Translations under genes and position numbers: made by a program | Part shown: one piece after another, positions 24,478 to 32,535 of the stretch | Position numbering within the stretch: position 1 is the first letter of the stretch | How the letters are laid out: every line of letters begins with the position of its first letter | The notes under the pieces: model-generated | Databases searched by the model: none | Seen by the model: the letters and a program-made list of their open reading frames with translations, nothing else | Told to the model about the DNA's origin: nothing | From: JANNYA01 sp031422315 | Lineage (GTDB): Bacteria; Pseudomonadota; Gammaproteobacteria; Xanthomonadales; SZUA-5 | Reading direction: 5' to 3' | DNA: 64,000 nucleotides | NCBI GenBank assembly: GCA_031422315.1 | Contig: JANOQN010000073.1 | Location: 62,001 to 126,000 of the forward strand

Positions 24478-25017
24478 CTAACCAAGCTTGCGCATCGTCC
24501 ATTGTTCAGCTGACTGCCCCCAAATTTCGACTGGCGCAGCTTCATGCGGCGCAGGTAATTTGCCAGGAGCGATGAAAGCCGAGCCAAGCGATTGCGCGAG
24601 CGCTTTCGATGCCAGATTTTCAGGGTCAATCGTGTGAATGATTTGCGGCCACTGCAACACATCAACGGCGTAATCCATACAGGCGATTGCCGCTTCTTTG
24701 GCAAAGCCCTGCCCATGCGCATCGCGATGCAGCGACCAGCCCACTTCAAGCCCAGGCCAACCATCTGGACACCACGGGCCAATGCGCCCTAGCCATAGCC
24801 CATCTGATTTACGGATAACCGAAAACATCGATACCCCGGTCAAATGCCAAGCGCCGACCATCGCCATCAAACCGCGCCACACCATAGATCTTGGCTGTAC
24901 ACCGCCAATGTATTTTGTGGTGTCTGGATCCGACATCATATCGGTCCAGCGATCTAAGTCAGCAAGCGCTGGCGTGCGCAATAATAATCGTTGGGTTTCT
25001 AACTGAGTGGTTTGCAT
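24478..25017 (-). CDS. GNAT acetyltransferase, RimJ/RimL-like
   Basis: 179 residues with GGAG 5 bases before the ATG. The opening LETQRLLLRTPALADLDRW and the loop HGQGFAKEAAIACMDYA are typical of the RimJ/RimL/SpeG-like branch that acetylates N-termini or small amines. Convergent with the preceding GNAT gene with only 2 bases between stop codons. Substrate unknown. Confidence 0.88.
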   Translation of the reverse strand: MQTTQLETQRLLLRTPALADLDRWTDMMSDPDTTKYIGGVQPRSMVWRGLMAMVGAWHLTGVSMFSVIRKSDGLWLGRIGPWCPDGWPGLEVGWSLHRDAHGQGFAKEAAIACMDYAVDVLQWPQIIHTIDPENLASKALAQSLGSAFIAPGKLPAPHEAAPVEIWGQSAEQWTMRKLG

Positions 25018-25078
25018 GGCAGCTCCAAAAAAATTTCTGCGGCGATATTACACTCGTGGCGGGCGATTAGGAAAGCAA

Positions 25079-25489
25079 CTAAACGCCTTGAACATACAAG
25101 CGAATCGCTTGCTCTGCAGATGTGGTCAAAAACTCTGGCAGCGTCGCTACAAATACCGTGTCGTCACCCGCTACCGTGCCCGCCTGACCCGGCAATGGCG
25201 TGCGATCTAATTGCGCTGCCAGCGCCTGCGCATATCCGGGTTCGGTTTTAAGAACCAGCAAATTCGGCGGCACTTGCTGTACGTGCAAAACCCGTGCGTT
25301 TGGGCCGGGCAGTCTATAAACGCCGCCACGTTTTTCAAAGCCGAGCTGTTTTAACTTACGTGATAGCGTAGATTGGGTCATGGAAAAACCTGCAGCTTGC
25401 AGACGCTGCAAAAGTGCGTGCTGGTCGTGCAGCTCCGGCAATTGCGTCAGCTGCATCAGCGCGTTTTTGAGTTGTAAGTCATCCGACAT
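25079..25489 (-). CDS. argR: Arginine repressor
   Basis: About 137 residues from the ATG at MSDDLQL; the longer frame would run through the divergent operator, so this start is preferred. The N-terminal winged helix includes SMTQSTLSRKLKQLGFEKR, the DNA-reading helix pattern (S-x-TLSR) of ArgR. The C-terminal half has the hexamer/arginine-binding core, including GTVAGDDTVFVA, which matches the family's GTIAGDDTIF. It is divergent from argD, with paired operator-like palindromes between them, and very likely represses both directions when arginine is abundant. Confidence 0.93.
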   Translation of the reverse strand: MSDDLQLKNALMQLTQLPELHDQHALLQRLQAAGFSMTQSTLSRKLKQLGFEKRGGVYRLPGPNARVLHVQQVPPNLLVLKTEPGYAQALAAQLDRTPLPGQAGTVAGDDTVFVATLPEFLTTSAEQAIRLYVQGV

Positions 25490-25521
25490 AGATTGGCTCA
25501 ATAGAAATTGCGCAACTGCGC

Positions 25522-25557
25522 TTGCATAATATGCGCGCTTACTGCATATTATGCAAC
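25522..25557. promoter_or_regulatory. Tandem ARG-box-like operators overlapping the argD promoter
   Basis: Two palindromic sites, TTGCATAATATGCGC (25522-25536) and CTGCATATTATGCAA (25542-25556), lie 20 bp centre to centre. That is close to the 21 bp of paired ARG boxes in E. coli. They share the core TGCAT-(A/T)3-ATGC. A good promoter for argD is embedded: TTGCAT (25522-25527), 17-base spacer, CATATT (25545-25550). Transcription would then start at about the argD ATG (25558), implying a leaderless or nearly leaderless message. Confidence 0.75.
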
Positions 25558-26697
25558 ATGAGCGCACTTCTTCCAACCTACATTCCTTTCCCGTTTGAGA
25601 TGTCTCACGGCACGGGCGAATACGTCCTTAGCACTAGCGGTCAAAAATACGCGGACTTTTACGGCGGCCACTGCGTCGCTAGCACCGGGCATTCGCACCC
25701 GCAGGTAGTTGCCGCCATCAGCAAGCAAGCCAGCCAACTTATCTTTTATAGCACCGCCGGTGCACTAAAAATCCGCGAACAGGCAGCCAATGCGCTAGTT
25801 GAGTTTGCAGACTGGCCCGGCGCACGCGTGTTTTTCTGCAATTCCGGCGCGGAGGCGAATGAAAACGCACTCAAGCTGGCGCATAAAATCACCGGTCGCA
25901 GTGTGATTATGAGCTGTGATGGTGGCTGGCACGGGCGCTCGCTCGCGTGCTTGGCAGTCACAGACGATGCGAAAATTACCGAACCGTATCGCGCGTGGCT
26001 GCCAAGTAGCCGCAGGCTCAAGTTCAATGATTTGGCGGATTTGGCCGCTGCTGATTTTTCCGACGTAGCCGCCGTCATCATCGAACCCATTCAAAGCTTG
26101 GCTGGCATTGTCGTTGCCACCCTGCCCTACCTAACTGCACTTCGAGAAAAAACTAAGGCGAGTGGCACGCTGCTTATTTTTGATGAAATTCAAACCGGCG
26201 TTGGGCGCTTGGGTGCACCGTTTGCAGCGAATTATTTTCAGATCAACCCCGACATCATCACCAGCGCAAAAGGCTTAGCGTCAGGCATTCCTATCGGCGC
26301 ATTGCTGATTGCTGATGCCTGCGCGAGCGAGATCAAACCTGGGGATTTAGGCTCAACTTTTGGCGGCGGCCCGATTGCTTGCGCTGCGCTTTGCGCCACT
26401 GTTGAAGTCATTGCTCAGGAGCACCTGATGCAAAATGCCACGCTGATCGAACACAGCCTGCGCAGCGGCCTGCAAAACAGCGGCGTGCAAGTGTTAGGGA
26501 TAGGCGCGCTTTTAGGTTTGCAGCTTGCGCGCGCGGCTGATTTGCGTGGCTATTTGTTTCAGCAGCATATATTGACCGGCGCAAGCGCTAAGCCTGATGT
26601 TCTGCGCTTGATGCCGCCGCTGATGTGCGGTCAAGCTGCTACCCAGCAATTGCTAAGCAGCATTCACACGTTTCAAAGCACGGAGCAAAGAAGTTAA
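25558..26697 (+). CDS. argD: Acetylornithine aminotransferase (class III)
   Basis: PLP-dependent enzyme exchanging an amino group between glutamate and N-acetylglutamate semialdehyde. 379 residues from ATG at MSALLPTY, which keeps the family's PTY block; no ribosome site precedes it and the operator ends one base upstream. The PLP-phosphate site is CNSGAEANENALKLA, the cofactor aspartate lies in LLIFDEIQTGVGR and the Schiff-base lysine in ITSAKGLASGIPIG. The early FYGGHCVASTGHSHP is closer, in my memory, to the Bacteroidetes ArgD type than to E. coli. Its TAA overlaps the argF' start by one base (TAATG). Confidence 0.9.
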   Translation: MSALLPTYIPFPFEMSHGTGEYVLSTSGQKYADFYGGHCVASTGHSHPQVVAAISKQASQLIFYSTAGALKIREQAANALVEFADWPGARVFFCNSGAEANENALKLAHKITGRSVIMSCDGGWHGRSLACLAVTDDAKITEPYRAWLPSSRRLKFNDLADLAAADFSDVAAVIIEPIQSLAGIVVATLPYLTALREKTKASGTLLIFDEIQTGVGRLGAPFAANYFQINPDIITSAKGLASGIPIGALLIADACASEIKPGDLGSTFGGGPIACAALCATVEVIAQEHLMQNATLIEHSLRSGLQNSGVQVLGIGALLGLQLARAADLRGYLFQQHILTGASAKPDVLRLMPPLMCGQAATQQLLSSIHTFQSTEQRS

Positions 26698-27743
26698 TGC
26701 AACATTTCACTCATCTACGCGACCTAAATCCAACGCAGGATCCAGGGCGCGCTGCCGCCTTGATTACCCGCGCGCGCGCGCTCAAAGCGGGCGCAAAATC
26801 TAAAGCGTTGAGCGATAAAATACTCGGGCTTTTGTTTATGGACCCGAGCCTGCGCACGCGCACATCGTTTGATGCCGCCGCCATTAAGCTGGGCGGGCAG
26901 TCGATATCTTTGGACGTCGGTCAAGGCGTTTGGGGCTTGGAGTATCTAGACAACGTAGCCATGAATGGCGATAAGCCCGAGCATGTGCGCGAAGCCGCAG
27001 GCGTGTTGAGCCAATACGTAAATGTACTGGGCGTACGCGCGTTTAGCCGCGGCGAAGGCCTATCAAGCGATGAAGCGGACCGCGTGATTGGCGCGTTTCG
27101 CACGCACGCTTCGGTACCAGTGATCAGCTTGGAAAGCGCCCGCGAGCATCCGTGCCAGGGTTTGGCCGATCTAATGACGGCGCAAGAACACTTCGGCCCG
27201 TTGAACGAAGTCAATATCACGTTGAGCTGGGCCCCGCATATCAAATCCTTGCCGCGCGCGGTGCCAAATTCATTGCTACTGACCGCGGCAGCGCTGGGTT
27301 GCAAAATTCGTGTAGCGCATCCGCTAGGCTATGCCCTAGCGCCTGAAATTACCGCAGAAGCGCAAAAGTATGCCGAGATGAGCGGTGCGAAAATCGATTT
27401 TTATACGCATCAGGCACCGGCGCTCAAAGGAGCGCAGATTATCTACGCAAAGTCCTGGGGCCAAACCGATGCGCTCGTCGCGCCGCCGAATGACCCAAGC
27501 TTGGCGAATTGGATGCTGACGCCTGAGCATTTTGCTGATGCCCACGCCGATGCCAAATTTCTGCACTGCCTACCGGTGCGCCGGGGTGTGGAAGTCAGCC
27601 ATGCCGTATTAGATGGCCCGCGTTCGAGCGTGTTGAGCGAGGCGGGCAATCGGCTGTGGGTGCAAATGTCGGCGTTGGAGTGGTTGATGCAGGCGAATGG
27701 GCTGAGCATTGACGATGTGGTTGATTCGCTGCCGTTGATTTAA
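26697..27743 (+). CDS. argF': N-acetylornithine carbamoyltransferase (AOTCase type)
   Basis: 348 residues, start chosen at the TAATG overlap with argD. The carbamoyl-phosphate motif is SLRTR (51-55, usual STRTR), HPCQ is at 151-154 and HCLP at 290-293. The stretch WGLEYLDNVAMNGDKPEH and the proline-containing WAPHIKSLPRAVPNS mark the acetyl/succinyl-ornithine branch of the family rather than plain ornithine carbamoyltransferase. Glu82 in WGLEY aligns, by recall, with Glu92 of the Xanthomonas campestris enzyme, which favours acetylornithine over succinylornithine. So the pathway probably runs through acetylcitrulline. Confidence 0.85.
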   Translation: MQHFTHLRDLNPTQDPGRAAALITRARALKAGAKSKALSDKILGLLFMDPSLRTRTSFDAAAIKLGGQSISLDVGQGVWGLEYLDNVAMNGDKPEHVREAAGVLSQYVNVLGVRAFSRGEGLSSDEADRVIGAFRTHASVPVISLESAREHPCQGLADLMTAQEHFGPLNEVNITLSWAPHIKSLPRAVPNSLLLTAAALGCKIRVAHPLGYALAPEITAEAQKYAEMSGAKIDFYTHQAPALKGAQIIYAKSWGQTDALVAPPNDPSLANWMLTPEHFADAHADAKFLHCLPVRRGVEVSHAVLDGPRSSVLSEAGNRLWVQMSALEWLMQANGLSIDDVVDSLPLI

Positions 27744-27781
27744 TTTTGAATGTTTTTAACGCCGCGTGACTGATCTTCCTC

Positions 27782-27874
27782 TCGTCATCCCCGCGCAGGC
27801 GGGGATCCATAACAGGTGTCGATGATTCCCGAACGTTTATCGAACCTGGGTTCCCGCCTTCGCGGGAATGACGG
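27782..27874. repeat. REP/BIME-type palindromic repeat, copy 2
   Basis: Same architecture as the copy at 19214: TCGTCATCCCCGCGCAGGCG on the left, CCTGGGTTCCCGCCTTCGCG on the right, with a shorter middle that keeps the ACAGGTGTC sequence. It separates argF' from argB within the arginine cluster, so it may sit inside a transcript. Confidence 0.85.
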
Positions 27875-27967
27875 ATCACAAGCTAGCTAACTAATTAACC
27901 TCCACGCGATTTCCCAACCACAGATATCTCAGTCTAAAAAACTAAACCCTAATTCTCGGAGCACTTT

Positions 27968-28858
27968 ATGCCCTTTGCAGCAAATCCATTTGACGTCATG
28001 AAAGGCTTGGCGAAGTATCTGCGGCTGTTTCGCGGCAAAATTTTCGTCGTCAAAATCGGCGGCGAAGTTCTAGAAAATCCTGAAGCGCGCAAAGCGGTCG
28101 CCGAGCAGCTGAGCGCACTGTGGACCATGTCGATTCGCCTCGTCATCGTACACGGCGGCGGCGGTGAAATTGATTCGCTGTGCAATAAGCTGGGCTTGCC
28201 GATTCAAAAGATCAACGGCCGCCGAGTCACCACGCCTGATGTGCTGCAAACGGTCAAAATGACGCTCGCGGGCTCGGTCCATACCGATTGGCTGGCTGAG
28301 TTAAACGCAGCTGGCATACCCGCCGTGGGCTTGAGCGGCGTGGACGCAGGCTTGATCAAAGCGCACAAACGTGAACCCATGCAAATGGGCGGTGGGCTGG
28401 TCGATTTTGGTGAAGTCGGTGATATTGACAGCGTCGATCCAGCCTTGCTGCACACGCTGCTGGAGCGCGATTACGTGCCGGTGCTGTGCCCACTTTCGAC
28501 AGGTCCTGAGGGCCAAGTGTTCAATACCAATGCTGATACCGTCGCGGCTGCAGTAGCCAGCACGCTAAAAGCTGAGAAGCTGTTCTTCGTGCTGGGTTTG
28601 CCCGGGCTTTTGAAAGATGTCAATAACCCCAACAGCGTGATTTCGTTTGCCCCGATGAATATGCTCGATGAGATGATTGCGCGCGGCGAAGTATCCGGTG
28701 GCATGCTGCCGAAAAGTACGGCGATCAAGCAGGCGCTCAATAATCATGTCGGCAGCGTGCATTTGGTCAGCGGCCTGCAGCAAGACGCATTATTGGTGGA
28801 AGTCTTCACCAATGAAGGCGCAGGCACCAAGCTTGTGAAAGACGCCAACTATGGCTGA
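27968..28858 (+). CDS. argB: Acetylglutamate kinase
   Basis: Phosphorylates N-acetylglutamate with ATP. 296 residues, start supported by CGGAG 8 bases upstream. Amino-acid-kinase motifs are KIGGEVL near 29, VHGGGGEI near 61 and the nucleotide-site NTNADTVAAAVA, with GGMLPKSTAIKQAL near the end. Unlike the Xanthomonas protein I remember, there is no fused acetyltransferase domain, so N-acetylglutamate must be supplied by another enzyme. The last 8 bases overlap argH. Confidence 0.93.
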   Translation: MPFAANPFDVMKGLAKYLRLFRGKIFVVKIGGEVLENPEARKAVAEQLSALWTMSIRLVIVHGGGGEIDSLCNKLGLPIQKINGRRVTTPDVLQTVKMTLAGSVHTDWLAELNAAGIPAVGLSGVDAGLIKAHKREPMQMGGGLVDFGEVGDIDSVDPALLHTLLERDYVPVLCPLSTGPEGQVFNTNADTVAAAVASTLKAEKLFFVLGLPGLLKDVNNPNSVISFAPMNMLDEMIARGEVSGGMLPKSTAIKQALNNHVGSVHLVSGLQQDALLVEVFTNEGAGTKLVKDANYG

Positions 28859-30206
28859 GCTCGCAGCCCGGGTTAACGCTCAGCTGTGGGCTAAAGGCGA
28901 ACCGCTGAATGCGCTGATTCATCAGTTTACTGTGGGGGATGACCCAAACTGGGACGCGCAGCTGTTTCCATTTGATTGCATGGCTAGCGCTGCGCACGCA
29001 CAAATGTTGGCGCGCGTCGGCTTGATTGAAGCGAATCAAGCACAGCAGCTAACAACGGCGCTGCGTGAGCTATTCGATGCACCGATCCCCGTCACCATGG
29101 CGCAAGAGGATTGCCACACCGCGATTGAAGCCGCGCTTATCGAGCGCTTAGGCGAAACTGGCAAGCGTATCCATTTAGGGCGCTCTCGCAATGATCAAGT
29201 GCTGGTCGCGCTACGCTTGCTGCTCAAACAAACCGTGCGGGAAACTAGCGCGCAAGTTTTAGCACTGGTGCAGGCACTGCTCAATTTCGCCACAAAAAAT
29301 GCCGATGTTGCGCTGCCCGGTTACACGCATTTGCAACGCGCAATGCCGTCCAGTTTTGGCATGTGGGCGCAGGGTTTTGCGTGTGGACTGTTAGAAGAAT
29401 TGGACGCCAGCGCTGGTCTGCTCGCGCGCATTGATCGCTGCCCGCTTGGCGCGGCAGCCGGTTTTGGCGTGCCGCTACCTCTGGATCGAGAATTTTGCGC
29501 AGATTTGCTCGGCTTTGCGCAGGTGCAGCTATCCCCAACTGATTGCATGAACTCGCGCGGGCGCCACGAACAGGCGATGCTAGATTGGTTTGCCTCCATC
29601 GCGCACACACTGGAAAAGTTAGCCTGGGATGTCGTGCTGTACGCCAGTCAAGAATTCGCTTTTATCAAGCTGCCAGCCGCGTTTACCACCGGCAGCTCAA
29701 TCATGCCGCACAAGCGCAACCCGGATGTCGCGGAACTCGCACGCGCGCACTGTCGGCAAATTCGCGGCTTTGCGGACAGCCATCGCCACATTATGAGCGG
29801 TCTACCCAGCAGCTATCACCGTGATTTTCAGCTCGGCAAAGCGCCACTGCTGAGCGCCATTGCCAACATGCGCACGCTGCTGGATGTGTCGACAGAACTG
29901 ATACCCGCGATTGAACCTATAGCGACAAGTATCGAATTAGCTTGTAGCGACGAGCTTTACGCCGCGCACGCCGCTTATCAAAAAGTAGCCGCCGGCGCTG
30001 CGTTTCGTGACGCCTATCAAGCCATCGCCCTGGAACTCAAAACCGGCACTTTCAAGCCGGATCGCACTGCGCTTAGCGCCAAACACTTGGGCGGTTTGAG
30101 CAACTTAGGCTTGGCGCAAAGCCAAACCGCACATGATGCGCACGCCGCACGAATTGCGGGACTTCAGGCTAAGGCTACTGCGGTATTGAAGCGGCTTTGG
30201 GGTTAA
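28851..30206 (+). CDS. argH: Argininosuccinate lyase
   Basis: Splits argininosuccinate to arginine and fumarate, the last step. 451 residues. The fumarase/aspartase-superfamily signature GSSIMPHKRNPD is at about 282, and the earlier blocks HLGRSRNDQV and GYTHLQRAMPSSFG are in place. The N-terminus (LNALIHQFTVGDDPNWD) resembles Bacteroidetes-type ArgH. Starts inside the end of argB and is presumably coupled. argC, argG and the acetylcitrulline deacylase argE are not in the window. Confidence 0.95.
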   Translation: MAELAARVNAQLWAKGEPLNALIHQFTVGDDPNWDAQLFPFDCMASAAHAQMLARVGLIEANQAQQLTTALRELFDAPIPVTMAQEDCHTAIEAALIERLGETGKRIHLGRSRNDQVLVALRLLLKQTVRETSAQVLALVQALLNFATKNADVALPGYTHLQRAMPSSFGMWAQGFACGLLEELDASAGLLARIDRCPLGAAAGFGVPLPLDREFCADLLGFAQVQLSPTDCMNSRGRHEQAMLDWFASIAHTLEKLAWDVVLYASQEFAFIKLPAAFTTGSSIMPHKRNPDVAELARAHCRQIRGFADSHRHIMSGLPSSYHRDFQLGKAPLLSAIANMRTLLDVSTELIPAIEPIATSIELACSDELYAAHAAYQKVAAGAAFRDAYQAIALELKTGTFKPDRTALSAKHLGGLSNLGLAQSQTAHDAHAARIAGLQAKATAVLKRLWG

Positions 30207-30340
30207 GGCTGATGTAAGTCTTAAATTTGTGAAATTATCCTAAGCTCGCAGTACTTTTGTGCGAAAGCGCCTAGTAATTCGTGAATTGCAAGCCTATGGT
30301 GCTGGCAACGGGCCGAAAAACCCTTCTTTAGAGAATAGCC

Positions 30341-32452
30341 ATGTCCAGTCGCGCGCCAACAAGCCGTCAATATGCACTTATAAGTCTAGCGCTTGCCGCC
30401 AGCTTGCCGATCAGCGCAGCTACATTTTCCGGGCAAACCAGCTCAGGTGCGTTTTTCCAAATCGAAACGCCCGCCAATTGGCAGCCAGGCAATGGTTTGG
30501 TACTGATCAATCATGGCTTTAGTTTGGATACACCACGCGCGAATCCATCGCTAGGCGAGCCGGTTTTACGCAACCGTATGCTAAGTCAAGGTTATGCGAT
30601 TGCTGCATCGAGCTACAGTGATAGCGGCTGGGCAACTTTTAGAATTGGTCAGGATTACCGCGAGCTCATGGTCGAATTTCGCCGCGTGTTCGGCGCGCCC
30701 GGCCCTTTGCTGACCGCCGGTGGATCGCTCGGCGGCTTGGTCTCGATTCAACTTGCCGAGCTTGCTGCACGCGGTGAATTTGAACCGGTCGCTGGCGTTT
30801 TAGCGCTTTGTCCGGCGGTGGGTGGTTCAAAAATTTGGGATCAAGCGTTTGATATCCGGGTCAGCTTTGATGCGCTCTGTAAAAACACCACCGGCGGTGA
30901 TTTACCTTCAGGCACTGCCGCGTTCCCGTACGCGCTAAAACCTGAAGATGTTGCTGGCGGCCCATCTGATACCGCTTTGATTGAAGTAGCGGCTGCAGGC
31001 GCTAAATGCCTTGGCATGGGCGTCAATGATTTGCTGCAAACCTCTGGCATGCGTGATCGCCGCGCACGCTTCGTTGCAATCAACAACACCACCGACGATG
31101 CCATCCCGAACCTGCTTTATTACGCCACCTTTGGCTTGACTGATTTGCTATTTGATCCGCTCAAGCTCAACCAGCAAGCGGGCTTTGACAACCAAGATGT
31201 CAACTATGGCGATATAGCGCTAGATTCCAGCGTGCGCCGCGTGAGCGCAGATCCACTGGCGCGCTATCGCATGCTCCGTAATTACACACCAACCGGTTAT
31301 ATAGGAGCAGCTAAGCTACTCGCCGTCACCACCAGTGGTGATCCTATCTTGCCCGCCGCACATTTAGACGTGCTGGATGAGCGCTTTCCACTGGCACAAA
31401 CCCGGCGCGCCATCGTGAAAGAAACGCGCGGCACACACTGCGGATTTAGCGAAGTTGAACTTTTGGGCGCTTGGAATACTTTGAGCGGCTGGGTTCGAAC
31501 GGGTACAGCGCCAGTGGCCGCAACGCTGCCAACTTCGCTCAATCAAGCGTGCGAAAGCGCGAGAGTCGGTGGCCCACAAAATCAACCAGGCGGCACCGGA
31601 GAATGCCGATTCCAAACCGCTGATAATGTCGAAACGCTCGCCAGCATCATCAAACCAAGGCCCAAAGCCGCACCGCTGATTGATGCAGCTCTCAATGGCG
31701 ATTGGTACGACCCTGCCCGCTCAGGCGAAGGTTTAAAAGTCGAATCACTCGGAAACGGGCGCGTATTAGTCAGCGTATTCACCTACCCACGAACCGGCGT
31801 CGATGCGCAGCAGCTTTGGGTGACCGGCATTGGCAACGTCAGCGAAAATGGCTTTAGCGCCGATTTGATCGAACCGAACGGCGCCCGATTTGGCGATGCG
31901 TTTGTCGCGAGTGAGGTCCGCCGTTTGCCATGGGGTAAAATGGAAATGGCGCTTACCGAATGCGGCAAAGCCGTCATGAGTATTACCGGCCCAGCGGGTT
32001 ACGACACCCAAACGCGCACGCTCGTGCAGCTTGCACGCCAGCTCGTGCCATGCAACACCCGTATTGCTCAGCCGGGTTTTACCGCACTCAGCGGCAACTG
32101 GTATGACGCAAGCAGAAGCGGCGAAGGCCTGTTTTTAACGGTAACGCCAAGCAGCACCGCAGTCGGTATCTGGTTTACCTACACACCCGATGGCAAACAA
32201 GCCTGGATTACCCAGCAAGGCACGCTAGCTAATCGAAAAATTTTGGGCGATAGCCTACGCCCCGTTGGCGCACGCTATGGCAGCGCATTCAACAGCGCGG
32301 CTGTGCAGCGCGAAGCCTTCGGCCGCTTTGAAATTACCTTTGTGAGCTGCAACGAATTGATCATGACCTACCAATCGCCATGGGGACCAGGCACGCGCCG
32401 ATTGACGCGTTTGACTACGCCTGAGGGAAGCGGTGGGTGTGTGTTGGAGTAA
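30341..32452 (+). CDS. Secreted alpha/beta-hydrolase with two C-terminal GxWYDxxRSGEG domains
   Basis: 703 residues, signal peptide ending at about ASLPISAA. The first ~390 residues are an alpha/beta hydrolase: oxyanion LVLINHGFS, nucleophile elbow TAGGSLGGLVS and a catalytic His candidate in RGTHCGF. The C-terminus has two copies of a ~120-residue domain opening with NGDWYDPARSGEGL and SGNWYDASRSGEGL, each containing a later (N/V)GARYG/GARFGDAF-type block. Such domains are common in Lysobacterales secreted proteins, in my experience. Likely an exported esterase or peptidase-like enzyme; substrate unknown. Confidence 0.8.
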   Translation: MSSRAPTSRQYALISLALAASLPISAATFSGQTSSGAFFQIETPANWQPGNGLVLINHGFSLDTPRANPSLGEPVLRNRMLSQGYAIAASSYSDSGWATFRIGQDYRELMVEFRRVFGAPGPLLTAGGSLGGLVSIQLAELAARGEFEPVAGVLALCPAVGGSKIWDQAFDIRVSFDALCKNTTGGDLPSGTAAFPYALKPEDVAGGPSDTALIEVAAAGAKCLGMGVNDLLQTSGMRDRRARFVAINNTTDDAIPNLLYYATFGLTDLLFDPLKLNQQAGFDNQDVNYGDIALDSSVRRVSADPLARYRMLRNYTPTGYIGAAKLLAVTTSGDPILPAAHLDVLDERFPLAQTRRAIVKETRGTHCGFSEVELLGAWNTLSGWVRTGTAPVAATLPTSLNQACESARVGGPQNQPGGTGECRFQTADNVETLASIIKPRPKAAPLIDAALNGDWYDPARSGEGLKVESLGNGRVLVSVFTYPRTGVDAQQLWVTGIGNVSENGFSADLIEPNGARFGDAFVASEVRRLPWGKMEMALTECGKAVMSITGPAGYDTQTRTLVQLARQLVPCNTRIAQPGFTALSGNWYDASRSGEGLFLTVTPSSTAVGIWFTYTPDGKQAWITQQGTLANRKILGDSLRPVGARYGSAFNSAAVQREAFGRFEITFVSCNELIMTYQSPWGPGTRRLTRLTTPEGSGGCVLE

Positions 32453-32535
32453 TTTGATAATGTTCGCTAGACACTGGACTTAATACGCGGCGATCAGGCA
32501 CGCTTGTGATGTGGTTATTAAAGCGAGCGTGTCAA

